Of a stretch of DNA of 64,000 nt, positions 42,693 to 51,307 are shown piece after piece. This stretch comes from Nocardia aurantia (GTDB lineage Bacteria > Actinomycetota > Actinomycetes > Mycobacteriales > Mycobacteriaceae). The stretch lies in contig NZ_WEGI01000007.1 in assembly GCF_009604425.1 (NCBI RefSeq), forward strand, positions 372,001 through 436,000, written 5' to 3'. Numbering within the stretch: the first letter of the stretch is position 1; each line of letters starts with the position of its first letter. A program made the position numbers and the translations under genes. The notes under the pieces were generated by a model that had not been told where the DNA came from, ran no database searches, and saw only the letters and a list, made by a program, of their open reading frames with translations.

Positions 42693-45179
42693 TCACTCGG
42701 TGTCCTCGGCCGGGGCGGTTTCCGGTTTGCGCGGCTCCGGCCGCGGGACCACCGCCAGCAGCGTCGCCGCCAGCGCGGCGCGGCGCTCGGGCGAGTCGGT
42801 GTCGCCGAGATTCAGGCAGAACGCGTCCACCACCGCGGTACCGAGGGTGACCACCTTCGCCCAGCGCACGTCGATGCTCGCCTCGGCCAGCGCGTCGGCC
42901 AGTCGGCTGAGCAGGCCGATGCGGTCCTCCGCGCGCAGCTCGAGCAGCACTTCGCCGGGCGTTGTGGTGTCGGTCCAGATCGCCCGCGGCTCGGCCTGCG
43001 CGTACGGGCTCGGGCGCAGCGCGGCCTCGCGCTCCTTCTTCGCCAGCATCGCGGGCACGTCCAGATCGCCGTCCAGCGCGCGGATCAGTTCCTGCCGCAG
43101 CAGGCCCGCGTCCGGCGGATCGCCGAATTTCGGTGTCACGACGAAGGTGTCGATCGCGGATCGGCCATCAGCCCGCACCGGCCCGGCGCCCGCGCCGGTG
43201 ATCGGCACGCTGCCCAGCGAGGCCGACAGCACCCGCAGCGAATGCAGTGCCAGTACCCCCGCGGCCTCCGACAACAGGCCGGGGGTGTCGGGTGCGATGA
43301 CCGTGACGACATGGGTGTAGCGGCCGTCGCCGGGCCGCAGCTCCACGTGCACGCCGCCCGCGGTCGCCAGTGCCCGCAGCTCGTCGGGGATCGGGTCCGG
43401 CGTCGGCTGGCTCTCCCCCGCCATCGCCAGCCGGCAGCGCCGCACCAGCTCACGGATCAGCGACGCCTTCCAGTCGCCCCACACGCCCGGCCCGGTGGCC
43501 AGTGAATCGGCCTCGGCCAGCGCGTGCAGCAGGTCCAGCACCTGCGCGTCGCCGTCGAGCGCGCTGACGACCATCCGGACGGTCTCCGGATCGTCGAGGT
43601 CGCGGCGGGTCGCGGTCTCCGGCAGCAGCAGGTGGTAGCGGACGACCGCGCTCAGGGTGTGGACGTCCGAGGGCCACAGTCCGAGCCGGCGGCCGATCTG
43701 GGTGGCGAGTTCGGCGCCGACCACACTGTGGTCCTCGGTGCGGCCCTTGCCGATGTCGTGCAGCAGCGCCCCGAGCAGCAGCAGGTCGGGGCGGGCCACC
43801 TGGGTGGTGAGCGCGCCCGCGTAGGCGACGGTCTCCATCAGATGGCGGTCGACGGTCCAGGTGTGGATGGCGTCGCGCGGCGGCAGATCGCGCACCGCCC
43901 CCCACTCCGGGAACAGCCGACCCCACAGACCCGTCCGGTCCAGCGCCTCGACCGCGTCGATGGTGCCGCGGCCGGCGCCCAGCAGCACCAGCAGGTCGTT
44001 GAGCGCCTCCCGCGGCCACGGCTCACGCAGTTCCGGCGCGTCCTCGGACAGCCGGTTCAGCGTGGTCGCCGACATCGGCAGGCCGGTCTGCGCCGAGGCC
44101 GCGGCCACCCGCAGGATCAGCCCGGGATCCTTCGCCGGGCGCGCGTCCCGGGCGAGCACCACTTCTCCGGAGTGCTCGACCACCCCCTCATCGAGTGGTC
44201 GGCGTACCGGTACCCGGCGCAGACGGGCCAAACCCCTTCGCGGCAACGCGTTTCCGGCCGTGCGCAGGCCGACGTCCACGGAGTAGTTGACCGTGCGGGC
44301 GGAGTCGCTGAGCGTGCGGGCCAGATCGAACCGGTCGCCGATGCGCAGCGCGGCGCCGATCTCGTCGGCGTCCTGGGCGCGGAGCTGATCGCGGGCCCGG
44401 CCGGCCACCCGATGCAGTTCCGTGCGGACGTCCAGCAGCCGCCGCTGCGCCTGCCTGAGCCCGCCACCCGGGACGTCCGGACCGAGCCCCGGCATGGCGT
44501 CGGTCAACTGGGCGATGGCCAGCGCGTCCAGCAGTTGGATGTCCCGCAGCCCGCCGCGGCCGTTCTTCAGATCCGGCTCGGCGCGATGGGCGATCTCGCC
44601 GTTGCGATTCCAGCGGGACTGGGCCTGTTGCACCAGATCCGTGAAACGCGAACGGATTCCGGTGCGCCACTCCCGGCGCACCCCGCCGATGAGCAGGTTG
44701 CTCAGTTCGGCGTCGCCGACGATGTGCCGGGCCTCCAGCAGGCCCAGCCCGGCGGTGAGATCGTCGGCGGCCACCCGCAACGCCTGCGGCACGGTCCGCA
44801 CACTGTGATCCAGCTTGATGTGGGCGTCCCACAACGGGTACCAGAGCCGGTCGGCGACCTCGGCCACCCGCTGCGGATCCACATCGTCGTGCAGCAGCAC
44901 CAGATCCAGATCCGAGTACGGCAGCATCTCCTTGCGCCCGAGCCCGCCGACCGCGAGCACCGCCAGGCCGCTGTCGCGGACGATACCGAGTTCGCCGCCC
45001 TTCGTGGTCAGCCACAGGTCGTACAGATCGACCAGTGCCTGCCGCAGCGATTCCGCGTCCAGGCGTGGCCGCCGACTGTCGCCGCCGTCCAGCAGTTGAT
45101 TTCGCGCCCGCACCAGATCTGTTGCGCCGCCCGACAATTCGTCCTGAATCCGCTGCTTGCCAGCCACTGCCGTACCCAC
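42693..45179 (-). CDS. glnD: [Protein-PII] uridylyl/adenylyltransferase GlnD
   Basis: An 828-residue nitrogen sensor that modifies PII according to glutamine. In order: nucleotidyltransferase domain with GGLGRKEMLPYSDLDLVLLH (GS and DxD), the GlnD linker, an HD domain with LLGALLHDIGKGRTEDHSVVG, and two C-terminal ACT domains (TVIAPDTPGLLSEAAGV and LRAEDRIGLLSRLADAL). In actinobacteria GlnD homologues adenylylate GlnK. Start GTG at 45179. It closes the amt-glnB-glnD cluster, 108 bp after glnB. Confidence 0.95.
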   Translation of the reverse strand: MGTAVAGKQRIQDELSGGATDLVRARNQLLDGGDSRRPRLDAESLRQALVDLYDLWLTTKGGELGIVRDSGLAVLAVGGLGRKEMLPYSDLDLVLLHDDVDPQRVAEVADRLWYPLWDAHIKLDHSVRTVPQALRVAADDLTAGLGLLEARHIVGDAELSNLLIGGVRREWRTGIRSRFTDLVQQAQSRWNRNGEIAHRAEPDLKNGRGGLRDIQLLDALAIAQLTDAMPGLGPDVPGGGLRQAQRRLLDVRTELHRVAGRARDQLRAQDADEIGAALRIGDRFDLARTLSDSARTVNYSVDVGLRTAGNALPRRGLARLRRVPVRRPLDEGVVEHSGEVVLARDARPAKDPGLILRVAAASAQTGLPMSATTLNRLSEDAPELREPWPREALNDLLVLLGAGRGTIDAVEALDRTGLWGRLFPEWGAVRDLPPRDAIHTWTVDRHLMETVAYAGALTTQVARPDLLLLGALLHDIGKGRTEDHSVVGAELATQIGRRLGLWPSDVHTLSAVVRYHLLLPETATRRDLDDPETVRMVVSALDGDAQVLDLLHALAEADSLATGPGVWGDWKASLIRELVRRCRLAMAGESQPTPDPIPDELRALATAGGVHVELRPGDGRYTHVVTVIAPDTPGLLSEAAGVLALHSLRVLSASLGSVPITGAGAGPVRADGRSAIDTFVVTPKFGDPPDAGLLRQELIRALDGDLDVPAMLAKKEREAALRPSPYAQAEPRAIWTDTTTPGEVLLELRAEDRIGLLSRLADALAEASIDVRWAKVVTLGTAVVDAFCLNLGDTDSPERRAALAATLLAVVPRPEPRKPETAPAEDTE

Positions 45180-45287
45180 CGCCCATCTCGCCCGAGCGGC
45201 CCCGCCCCGACCCGTCTCACCGGGTGGAGCGGGGCCGCCGCTGGATTCGAATATCTCCGGATTCCGGCGCCGGCGCGCCGGCCGGTC

Positions 45288-45632
45288 CTACAGAGCGTCG
45301 GCCCCGCGTTCGCCGGTGCGAACGCGGATCACGGCATCCACCGGGGTGATCCAGACCTTGCCGTCACCGATCTTGCCGGTGCGGGCGGCCTCGGTGATGA
45401 CCTCGATGACCCGCTCCACCTGACTCTCGTCGACGACGACCTCGACCCGGACCTTCGGCACGAAGTCCACCGAGTACTCCGCACCGCGGTAGACCTCGGT
45501 GTGGCCCTTCTGGCGGCCGTAGCCCTGCACCTCGCTGACGGTCATGCCCAGCACGCCCGCCTGCTCCAGCCCGGACTTCACGTCCTCGAGCGTGAACGGT
45601 TTGACGATCGCGGTAACCAGCTTCATTGTCAT
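45288..45632 (-). CDS. glnB: Nitrogen regulatory protein P-II
   Basis: A small trimeric signal protein (112-114 residues) that senses 2-oxoglutarate and ATP/ADP and gates the ammonium channel. It carries the T-loop KGHTEVYRGAEYSV with the modification site Tyr51 and the C-terminal KVWITPVDAVIRVRTGERG. The ATG at 45632 overlaps the amt stop (ATGA); the ATG two codons later (45626) gives the classic MKLVTAIVKPF start. Confidence 0.95.
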   Translation of the reverse strand: MTMKLVTAIVKPFTLEDVKSGLEQAGVLGMTVSEVQGYGRQKGHTEVYRGAEYSVDFVPKVRVEVVVDESQVERVIEVITEAARTGKIGDGKVWITPVDAVIRVRTGERGADAL

Positions 45633-47005
45633 GCCTCTTCCTTGACGGCTTCCTTGACGGCGGTGCGTGCCGTGCCACCCACAGCAGCGAAATCGTACGC
45701 AGTTTCAGCATGCTCCGAGTCGTCCAAGCCGTTGAACTCCTCCTCCTCCGTGGCGCGGAGGCCGATGGTGAACTTGATGATGAAGGCGATGATCAGCGAG
45801 GCGATGAAGGAGAAGGCCATGACGCTGAACGCGCCCACCGCCTGCTTGCCCAGCTGCGAGAACCCGCCACCGTAGAACAGGCCCTTGGCGCCCGCGGCCG
45901 CGGCGCCCGCCTCGGGAGCGAGGAACAGGCCGACCATCAGGGTGCCGACCAGACCACCGACGAGGTGGACGCCCACCACGTCGAGCGAGTCGTCGAAGCC
46001 GAGCTTGAACTTCAGTCCGACCGCCAGCGCGCAGAGGATGCCGGCGACCACGCCGATGACCAGGGCGCCCAGCACGTTGACCGAGGAGCAGGACGGGGTG
46101 ATGGCGACCAGGCCCGCGACGATGCCGGAGGCGGCACCGAGAGTGGTGGGCTTGCCATCGCGGATCTTCTCGACCAGCAGCCAGCCCAGCATCGCCGAGC
46201 AGGTGGCGAACGTGGTGGTGAGGAAGGTCGAACCGGCCAGGCCGTTGGAGCTCACCGCGGAACCGGCGTTGAAGCCGAACCAGCCGAACCACAGCAGACC
46301 GGCGCCGAGCATGACGAACGGGATGTTGTGCGGCCGGGCGGGCACCTTCGGCCAGCCCTTGCGCCTGCCGAGCACCAGGGCCAGCGCCAGGCCCGCCGCA
46401 CCGGCGTTGATGTGCACCGCGGTACCACCGGCGAAGTCGATGGCCTGCAGCTTGTTCGCGATCCAGCCGCCCTCGTGCACCACTTCCTTGGTCGTGGGGT
46501 CGGTGACGCTGAAGTCGAAGACCCAGTGCGCGACCGGGAAGTAGACCACGATCGCCCAGATCGTCGCGAAGACCAGCCAGGCGCGGAACTTCAACCGGTC
46601 GGCCACGGCACCCGAGATGAGGGCGACGGTGATGATCGCGAACATCAATTGGAAGGCCACGAAGACCGTCATCGGGATCGTGCCGGCCAGCGGGATGTTC
46701 GTCGCGGGGTCCTTCGCCCCGTTGCCGCCGATGAGACCCTTCAGCCCGAAGAACTGACCCGGGTCACCGATCACGCCGAACTTGTTGTCGCCGAACGCTT
46801 CGGAATATCCGAACAGCGCCCAGATCACACCCACGATGCCCATCGCACTGATGCTCATCATGATCATGTTCAGGACGTTCTTCGAGCGGACCATGCCGCC
46901 GTAGAAGAACGCCAGACCGGGCGTCATCAGCAGGACGAGCGCCGAGCTCGCCAGCATCCATGCGGTGTCGCCGGTGTCCGGCACACCGGTCAGGGGATAC
47001 GCCAC
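45629..47005 (-). CDS. amt: Ammonium transporter
   Basis: A 458-residue Amt channel with 11 helices. FFYGGMVRSKNVLNMIMMS, the phenylalanine gate region and the twin-His pore (AGGTAVHINAGAAGLALALVLG) are present, and it ends in a cytoplasmic tail that binds PII. I chose the GTG at 47005 because AGGAGG lies 6-7 bp before it; the ATG at 47020 is itself part of that ribosome site. Upstream is a GlnR-box-like sequence (47081-47118), so it is probably induced under nitrogen limitation together with glnB and glnD. Confidence 0.94.
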   Translation of the reverse strand: MAYPLTGVPDTGDTAWMLASSALVLLMTPGLAFFYGGMVRSKNVLNMIMMSISAMGIVGVIWALFGYSEAFGDNKFGVIGDPGQFFGLKGLIGGNGAKDPATNIPLAGTIPMTVFVAFQLMFAIITVALISGAVADRLKFRAWLVFATIWAIVVYFPVAHWVFDFSVTDPTTKEVVHEGGWIANKLQAIDFAGGTAVHINAGAAGLALALVLGRRKGWPKVPARPHNIPFVMLGAGLLWFGWFGFNAGSAVSSNGLAGSTFLTTTFATCSAMLGWLLVEKIRDGKPTTLGAASGIVAGLVAITPSCSSVNVLGALVIGVVAGILCALAVGLKFKLGFDDSLDVVGVHLVGGLVGTLMVGLFLAPEAGAAAAGAKGLFYGGGFSQLGKQAVGAFSVMAFSFIASLIIAFIIKFTIGLRATEEEEFNGLDDSEHAETAYDFAAVGGTARTAVKEAVKEEA

Positions 47006-47080
47006 CTTGTTCCTCCTCATCTCGGGCCCGGCCAAAGTTGACGGCGACGAGCCTGCACACGAGAAGGTTGGTCATTCGGT

Positions 47081-47118
47081 GTTTCGTCTGTGCCGCCGCC
47101 GCGTTTCACCTGCGTGAA
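47081..47118 (-). promoter_or_regulatory. Candidate GlnR box upstream of amt-glnB-glnD
   Basis: On the minus strand: TTCAC-n6-GAAAC-n6-GCGGC-n6-GAAAC, exactly the a1-b1-a2-b2 spacing of the actinobacterial GlnR box (GTnAC-n6-GAAAC repeated). Both b half-sites are perfect; a1 is 4 of 5 and a2 is poor. It lies 76-113 bp before the amt start. Confidence 0.6.
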
Positions 47119-47314
47119 CGGATCCGGCGGTGGTGTTGCATCTGTGTTTCGTAACCCGCACAGCACTTCCGGTTCACCCGCGAAAAACCGCGGCGGTGAG
47201 GTCGCGAAACCGGGCGCCACCAGCGCGTTCGGCCGCGCGTTGTGATCAGTGACAGAACAGCTGTCCGATATTGTCCGGACAAGCCGGAAATCGGCGCGAA
47301 TCCGCCGCCTCGGA

Positions 47315-48952
47315 TCAGCCCAGCAACGCGTCGACGAACGCTCCGGGCTCGAACGGGGCGAGATCGTCGGCGCCCTCCCCGAGACCGACCAGCTTCACCG
47401 GAACACCCAATTCGTGCTGCACCTGAAAGACGATGCCGCCCTTGGCGGTACCGTCCAGTTTGGTCAGCACCACGCCGGTGATGTCGACCACCTCGGCGAA
47501 CACCCGGGCCTGGGTCAGGCCGTTCTGGCCCACGGTGGCGTCCAGGACCAGCAGCACCTCGTCGACGGCGGCCTTCTTCTCGACCACGCGCTTGACCTTG
47601 CCCAGTTCGTCCATCAGGCCGGTCTTGGTGTGCAGCCGGCCCGCGGTGTCGACGAGCACCGCGTCGACCCCCTGCGCGATGCCGGTGCTGACCGCGTCGA
47701 ACGCCACGGACGCCGGATCGGCGCCCTCGCGGCCCCGCACGGTCTCCGCGCCGACGCGTTCGCCCCAGGTTTGCAGCTGATCGGCGGCGGCGGCGCGGAA
47801 GGTGTCCGCGGCGCCCAGCAGCACGCGGCGGCCGTCGGCGACCAGCACCCGGGCCAGCTTGCCCGTGGTGGTCGTCTTGCCGGTGCCGTTGACGCCGACC
47901 ACCAGCAGAATCGACGGATGATCGGCGTGCGGCAGCGCCTTGATGGACCGATCCAGCTCGGGGCGCAACGCGCCGACGAGCACCTCGCGCAGGACCGCGC
48001 GGGCCTGTTCGGTGGTCCGCACACTGCGCGATGCCAGCTGTTCGCGGAGCCGATCGACGATGGTGGCGGTGACGGCCGCGCCGAGATCGGCCATCACCAG
48101 CGTGTCCTCGATCTCCTCCCAGGAGTCCTCGTCCAGGTCGCCGCCGCCGAGCAGGCCCAGCAGGCTCTTACCGACGGCGTTCTGCGAGCGGGACAACCGG
48201 CCGCGCAACCGGGTGAGCCGGCCCGCGGTGGGTTCGATCTCCTCGAGCGGGGCGGCGGGCGCGGCCGGGATCGGCGCGGGCGCCGGCGCGGTCGTGGCGG
48301 CCGCGGCGGCGGCCACCTGATCGGCCGCGGCGGCCGCGGCCTCCTCGGCGGTCGCGCGATCGGCGGCCCCGGCGCCGTCGCCGTCGCCCGGCGCCGCAGT
48401 GGTATCGGACGTCCCGGTCGTTCCGCCGGTACCCGCCTCCGCGACCGGGGTCACGGTGGTCGCGCCGGTGCCGTCGGCCGAGTCGGTGCCCACCGTGCCA
48501 CCGGCCGGGTCGGTGCCGTTGCGGGCCTGGGCCTGCTCCACACCCGCCACCGCGGCCAGCGCGGTCGCCTCCTCGGCCAGCGCGGCCGGTTCCGGTTCCT
48601 GGATGCTCGCCGTGTCCTCGGCCGGCAGGCCGGGCTCCGGCAACCGGACATCGGTGATCGACCGGCGCGCCGAATCGCGCGGCACGGCCGCGTCGTCCCC
48701 GATGTGCGGCTGGCCCTCGTCGTCGGTGCGCTCCCCCGGCACGGCGACCGGTTCCGGCGTCGCCCCACCCTGGCTGAAACTGAATCCACCGGCGGCGGAA
48801 TACCCGCCCGACCGGTCGGTGACCTCGGGCACGGGCGTGGCCGGCGTCAAGGTCACCCGGCGGCGCTTGTACCGGACGAATCCGGCGACGACGAGCGCCA
48901 CCACCAGTACGGCGACGATTGCGGCGATCAGAATCCAGGCTTGCGCAGTCAC
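47315..48952 (-). CDS. ftsY: Signal recognition particle receptor FtsY
   Basis: A 545-residue SRP receptor GTPase. The first 25 residues form a hydrophobic membrane anchor (AWILIAAIVAVLVVALVVAGF). An acidic Ala/Thr/Gly-rich A domain follows to about residue 240, then N and G domains with VVGVNGTGKTTTTGKLA (G1), DTFRAAAADQLQTW, VLVDTAGRLHTKTGLMDEL and TKLDGTAKGG. The Gly/Ala-rich A domain is long but ordinary for the group. GTG start at 48952; order ftsY-smc is disturbed here by about 5.5 kb of accessory genes. Confidence 0.96.
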   Translation of the reverse strand: MTAQAWILIAAIVAVLVVALVVAGFVRYKRRRVTLTPATPVPEVTDRSGGYSAAGGFSFSQGGATPEPVAVPGERTDDEGQPHIGDDAAVPRDSARRSITDVRLPEPGLPAEDTASIQEPEPAALAEEATALAAVAGVEQAQARNGTDPAGGTVGTDSADGTGATTVTPVAEAGTGGTTGTSDTTAAPGDGDGAGAADRATAEEAAAAAADQVAAAAAATTAPAPAPIPAAPAAPLEEIEPTAGRLTRLRGRLSRSQNAVGKSLLGLLGGGDLDEDSWEEIEDTLVMADLGAAVTATIVDRLREQLASRSVRTTEQARAVLREVLVGALRPELDRSIKALPHADHPSILLVVGVNGTGKTTTTGKLARVLVADGRRVLLGAADTFRAAAADQLQTWGERVGAETVRGREGADPASVAFDAVSTGIAQGVDAVLVDTAGRLHTKTGLMDELGKVKRVVEKKAAVDEVLLVLDATVGQNGLTQARVFAEVVDITGVVLTKLDGTAKGGIVFQVQHELGVPVKLVGLGEGADDLAPFEPGAFVDALLG

Positions 48953-49048
48953 ACGCCCATCCTGTCAGAACCTTCGCCCGTACTCGCGCGGGCCGCCGCC
49001 GGAAATGCCTGATCGTTCGACTCGGCCCGGCTCGATCCCGCTACCCTG

Positions 49049-49462
49049 GTGCCCGTGCGGATCGCCTTCGGCACCGACGAGTGCACCCCTCTCACCGACC
49101 ATCTCGAGACCTGGCTGACCGAACGCGGCCACGACCTGCTCGTGATCGGCAAGGGCATCGCGTGGCCCGAGGCCGGTCGCGGCGTCGGCGAGGCCGTCGC
49201 CGGCGGGCACGCCGATCTCGGCGTGGTGTGCTGCTGGACCGGTACGGGCGTGTCCATCGCCGCCAACAAGGTTCCCGGCGTCCGCGCGGCGCTGTGCACC
49301 GACCGGGCGACGGCCGAGGGCGCCCGGAAGTGGAACGACGCCAACGTCCTCGCTCTCGGTTTGCGGCTCACCTCGCCGACGGTGGCCGAGGAGATGCTCG
49401 ACGCGTTCCTGGGCACCGGACCGGACGAATCGGAGGCCCCGAACTACCGTCAGCTGGGCTGA
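49049..49462 (+). CDS. RpiB/LacA/LacB family sugar-phosphate isomerase-like protein
   Basis: A 137-residue cytoplasmic protein. It contains the family core CWTGTGVSIAANKVPG followed by VRAALCTDRATAEGARKWNDANVLALGLR, which matches RpiB closely. The usual CGTG is CWTGTG here, but the active-site cysteine position is kept. Start GTG 49049 (49055 possible). It may isomerise ribose 5-phosphate or another sugar phosphate; sequence alone does not choose. It is divergent from ftsY with about 96 bp between. Confidence 0.85.
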   Translation: MPVRIAFGTDECTPLTDHLETWLTERGHDLLVIGKGIAWPEAGRGVGEAVAGGHADLGVVCCWTGTGVSIAANKVPGVRAALCTDRATAEGARKWNDANVLALGLRLTSPTVAEEMLDAFLGTGPDESEAPNYRQLG

Positions 49463-49533
49463 CCCGATTTCCGGCCACACCACGGACCGGAAGGCTCGGC
49501 GAATCCGTCACCAAGACAATAGGATCGGCTTTC

Positions 49534-49923
49534 GTGACCGATCGTAATGTGCTTGGGGGACCGCTGGAGGAGTGTGGCACCGATCCTCTCACCGGCTTCT
49601 ATCGGGACGGATGCTGCAGCACGGGCCCGGAGGATCTCGGCAGCCACACCGTGTGCACCGTCGTGACGGCGGAATTCCTGGAGCATCAGAAGTCGATCGG
49701 CAACGATCTGGTCACTCCACGGCCCGACAACAACTTCCCCGGCCTGCAACCCGGGGACCGCTGGTGCGTCGTCGCGGTGCGCTGGCTGCACGCCCACGAG
49801 GACGGCGTCGCCGCCCCCGTCATCCTGGCCGCGACGCACGAGAACGCGTTGGAGGTCATCCCCATGGAGACCCTGCGCAAATACGCGGTCGACGTCCCCG
49901 ACGACGTGAGCGATCTGCTCTGA
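49534..49923 (+). CDS. DUF2237 family protein
   Basis: A 129-residue protein starting from GTG at 49534. The DUF2237 signature is plain: NVLGGPLEECGTDPLTGFYRDGCC near the start (cysteines at about residues 14, 26 and 27), VCTVVTAEFLEHQKSIGNDL, PGLQPGDRWCVVAVRW and AATHENALEVIPMETL. The conserved cysteines suggest a metal or redox role, but the family is uncharacterised. It lies 71 bp after the RpiB-like gene on the same strand. Confidence 0.87.
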   Translation: MTDRNVLGGPLEECGTDPLTGFYRDGCCSTGPEDLGSHTVCTVVTAEFLEHQKSIGNDLVTPRPDNNFPGLQPGDRWCVVAVRWLHAHEDGVAAPVILAATHENALEVIPMETLRKYAVDVPDDVSDLL

Positions 49924-49960
49924 CCCGCCCCGGCACCGGCACGCGCGTACCGTCGGTGCG

Positions 49961-50236
49961 GTGAGCTGGTGGCGCCGGTCCGATGCGGAGAGCAGACCGC
50001 GCGGCGCCGGTGTCGACGAGATCTTCGCACCGTCCCGCAAGCACATTCACGACCGCAAGGAGTGGGTGGCGGTCGCCAAGGCCGACGATCGGGTGTCGGG
50101 CGACGACCCGGTGATCGATTTGGACACCGGTGTGGCGACAATGCCGCCGCACCGGAACCCACAGCCGCATAGCCGGACGATCGGCGGGCCGACGGCCGAG
50201 CCGGATTCCGGCCTGCCGTCACAGCGTCCGAGCTGA
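49961..50236 (+). CDS. Small DUF6191-like protein
   Basis: A 91-residue polar protein from GTG at 49961. Its central segment (VDEIFAPSRKHIHDRKEWV, then DDPVIDLDTGVATMPP) resembles the actinobacterial DUF6191 family, which has no known function. The last 30 residues are a proline-rich, disordered tail. It follows the DUF2237 gene after 37 bp on the same strand. The family match is by eye and tentative. Confidence 0.6.
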   Translation: MSWWRRSDAESRPRGAGVDEIFAPSRKHIHDRKEWVAVAKADDRVSGDDPVIDLDTGVATMPPHRNPQPHSRTIGGPTAEPDSGLPSQRPS

Positions 50237-50349
50237 CAGCCGCTCGGTTTCCGTCGCGGCGGGCGGCCGAATTCCGCACGAAGCCGGATCGCGGTGTCGC
50301 AGCCGCATTCCTGCGCCGGTAGGGCGTCCGGCCCCGACCGGACCCGTGA

Positions 50350-51201
50350 TCAGGCCGGTGATCGTCCGGCAGCCCAGCGGGTGTGGCCCGGTTCGACCCG
50401 GTTCGGCGGGGGCGCACCCGACGGGTCGACGGATCGGTACGGGTCGGACTGCCGGCGCCGGTGCGCCTTCTGGCGGCAGGCCGGGGAGCAGTAGCGGGCG
50501 GGCCGCCCGGTGCCGCGACGCCGGACGGCCGCACCACATTCCGGGCAGCGTTCCCCCACGGTTTCGTTACGAATTTCGTCACGAGCCGGATCGGCGGCGA
50601 CTTTCGTCACGGCGGGGGCGGCGTGTGGCCGCAGCGCGTCGAGGGCGATCCGCGCCGGCCGGGCCAGTTCCGGCCCGGCGCCCGAAACCCGCTGGATCGC
50701 GGCACATCCGGTGAAGAGCCCGATCAGGTCGGCGACCGTGATGTCCGGCCGGACCGCACCCGCGCGCTGGGCCGCGACCAGCAATTCCCGTAGGGCGCCG
50801 TGGAATCGCTCGCCGGCGCCGTGCATCAGGGTGCGGGGCCAGCCGTCGTCGGTGGTCATCACGTCGCACACCGCCTGGTTGCGCGGGGCCGAAACCACCA
50901 TACCCACACAGAATTCGAAGAACGCCATCCCTACGTCCGGCGCGCGCAGGCCCTCGATCACCCGCACGGTCATCTGCTCGATGCGATGCTGCATCACGGC
51001 TTCCAGCAGATCGGCTTTGGTCGGGAAGTGCCGGTACACCGTGCCGGCGCCGACCCCGGCGCGGCGGGCGATCTCGGCCAGCGACACCGAGACACCACGA
51101 TCGGCGAAGGCGCGCTGGGCCGCGACCAGGACCAGCGCGCGATTGCGCCGGGCGTCCGCGCGGGCGGCCGGATCCGCGAACCCGGCGGTAGCAGCGGTCA
51201 T
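50350..51201 (-). CDS. TetR family regulator with C-terminal zinc-ribbon extension
   Basis: A 283-residue regulator. The TetR helix-turn-helix (about residues 20-65) has VSLAEIARRAGVGAGTVYRHFPTKADLL, followed by a helical ligand domain to about 190. The remaining ~90 residues are not TetR-like and contain a four-cysteine module: CPECGAAVRRRGTGRPARYC then SPACRQKAHRRR. This motif is common in small actinobacterial proteins but unusual as a tail on a TetR protein. ATG 51201 or GTG 51213 can start. It is divergent from the NmrA-like gene, with a perfect inverted repeat between them that is probably its operator. Confidence 0.82.
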   Translation of the reverse strand: MTAATAGFADPAARADARRNRALVLVAAQRAFADRGVSVSLAEIARRAGVGAGTVYRHFPTKADLLEAVMQHRIEQMTVRVIEGLRAPDVGMAFFEFCVGMVVSAPRNQAVCDVMTTDDGWPRTLMHGAGERFHGALRELLVAAQRAGAVRPDITVADLIGLFTGCAAIQRVSGAGPELARPARIALDALRPHAAPAVTKVAADPARDEIRNETVGERCPECGAAVRRRGTGRPARYCSPACRQKAHRRRQSDPYRSVDPSGAPPPNRVEPGHTRWAAGRSPA

Positions 51202-51248
51202 TTCGTTACGCACCCCTCGAGCAGCCGTGGTGAATCGCGTGTGAGCAT

Positions 51249-51268
51249 CCGTATCGTCCGAGATACGG
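51249..51268. promoter_or_regulatory. Candidate operator of the TetR/zinc-ribbon regulator
   Basis: CCGTATCGTCCGAGATACGG has perfect 7-bp arms around 6 bases, the size and form of a TetR operator, centred between the divergent TetR and NmrA-like genes. Confidence 0.62.
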
Positions 51269-51307
51269 GTTACTCGACCCGGATTCTACCGAACAGACAA
51301 GGTGAGC

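Noticed and set aside
43524..45875. A 783-residue plus-strand open frame
   Set aside because: Antisense to glnD and glnB, which carry complete motifs.
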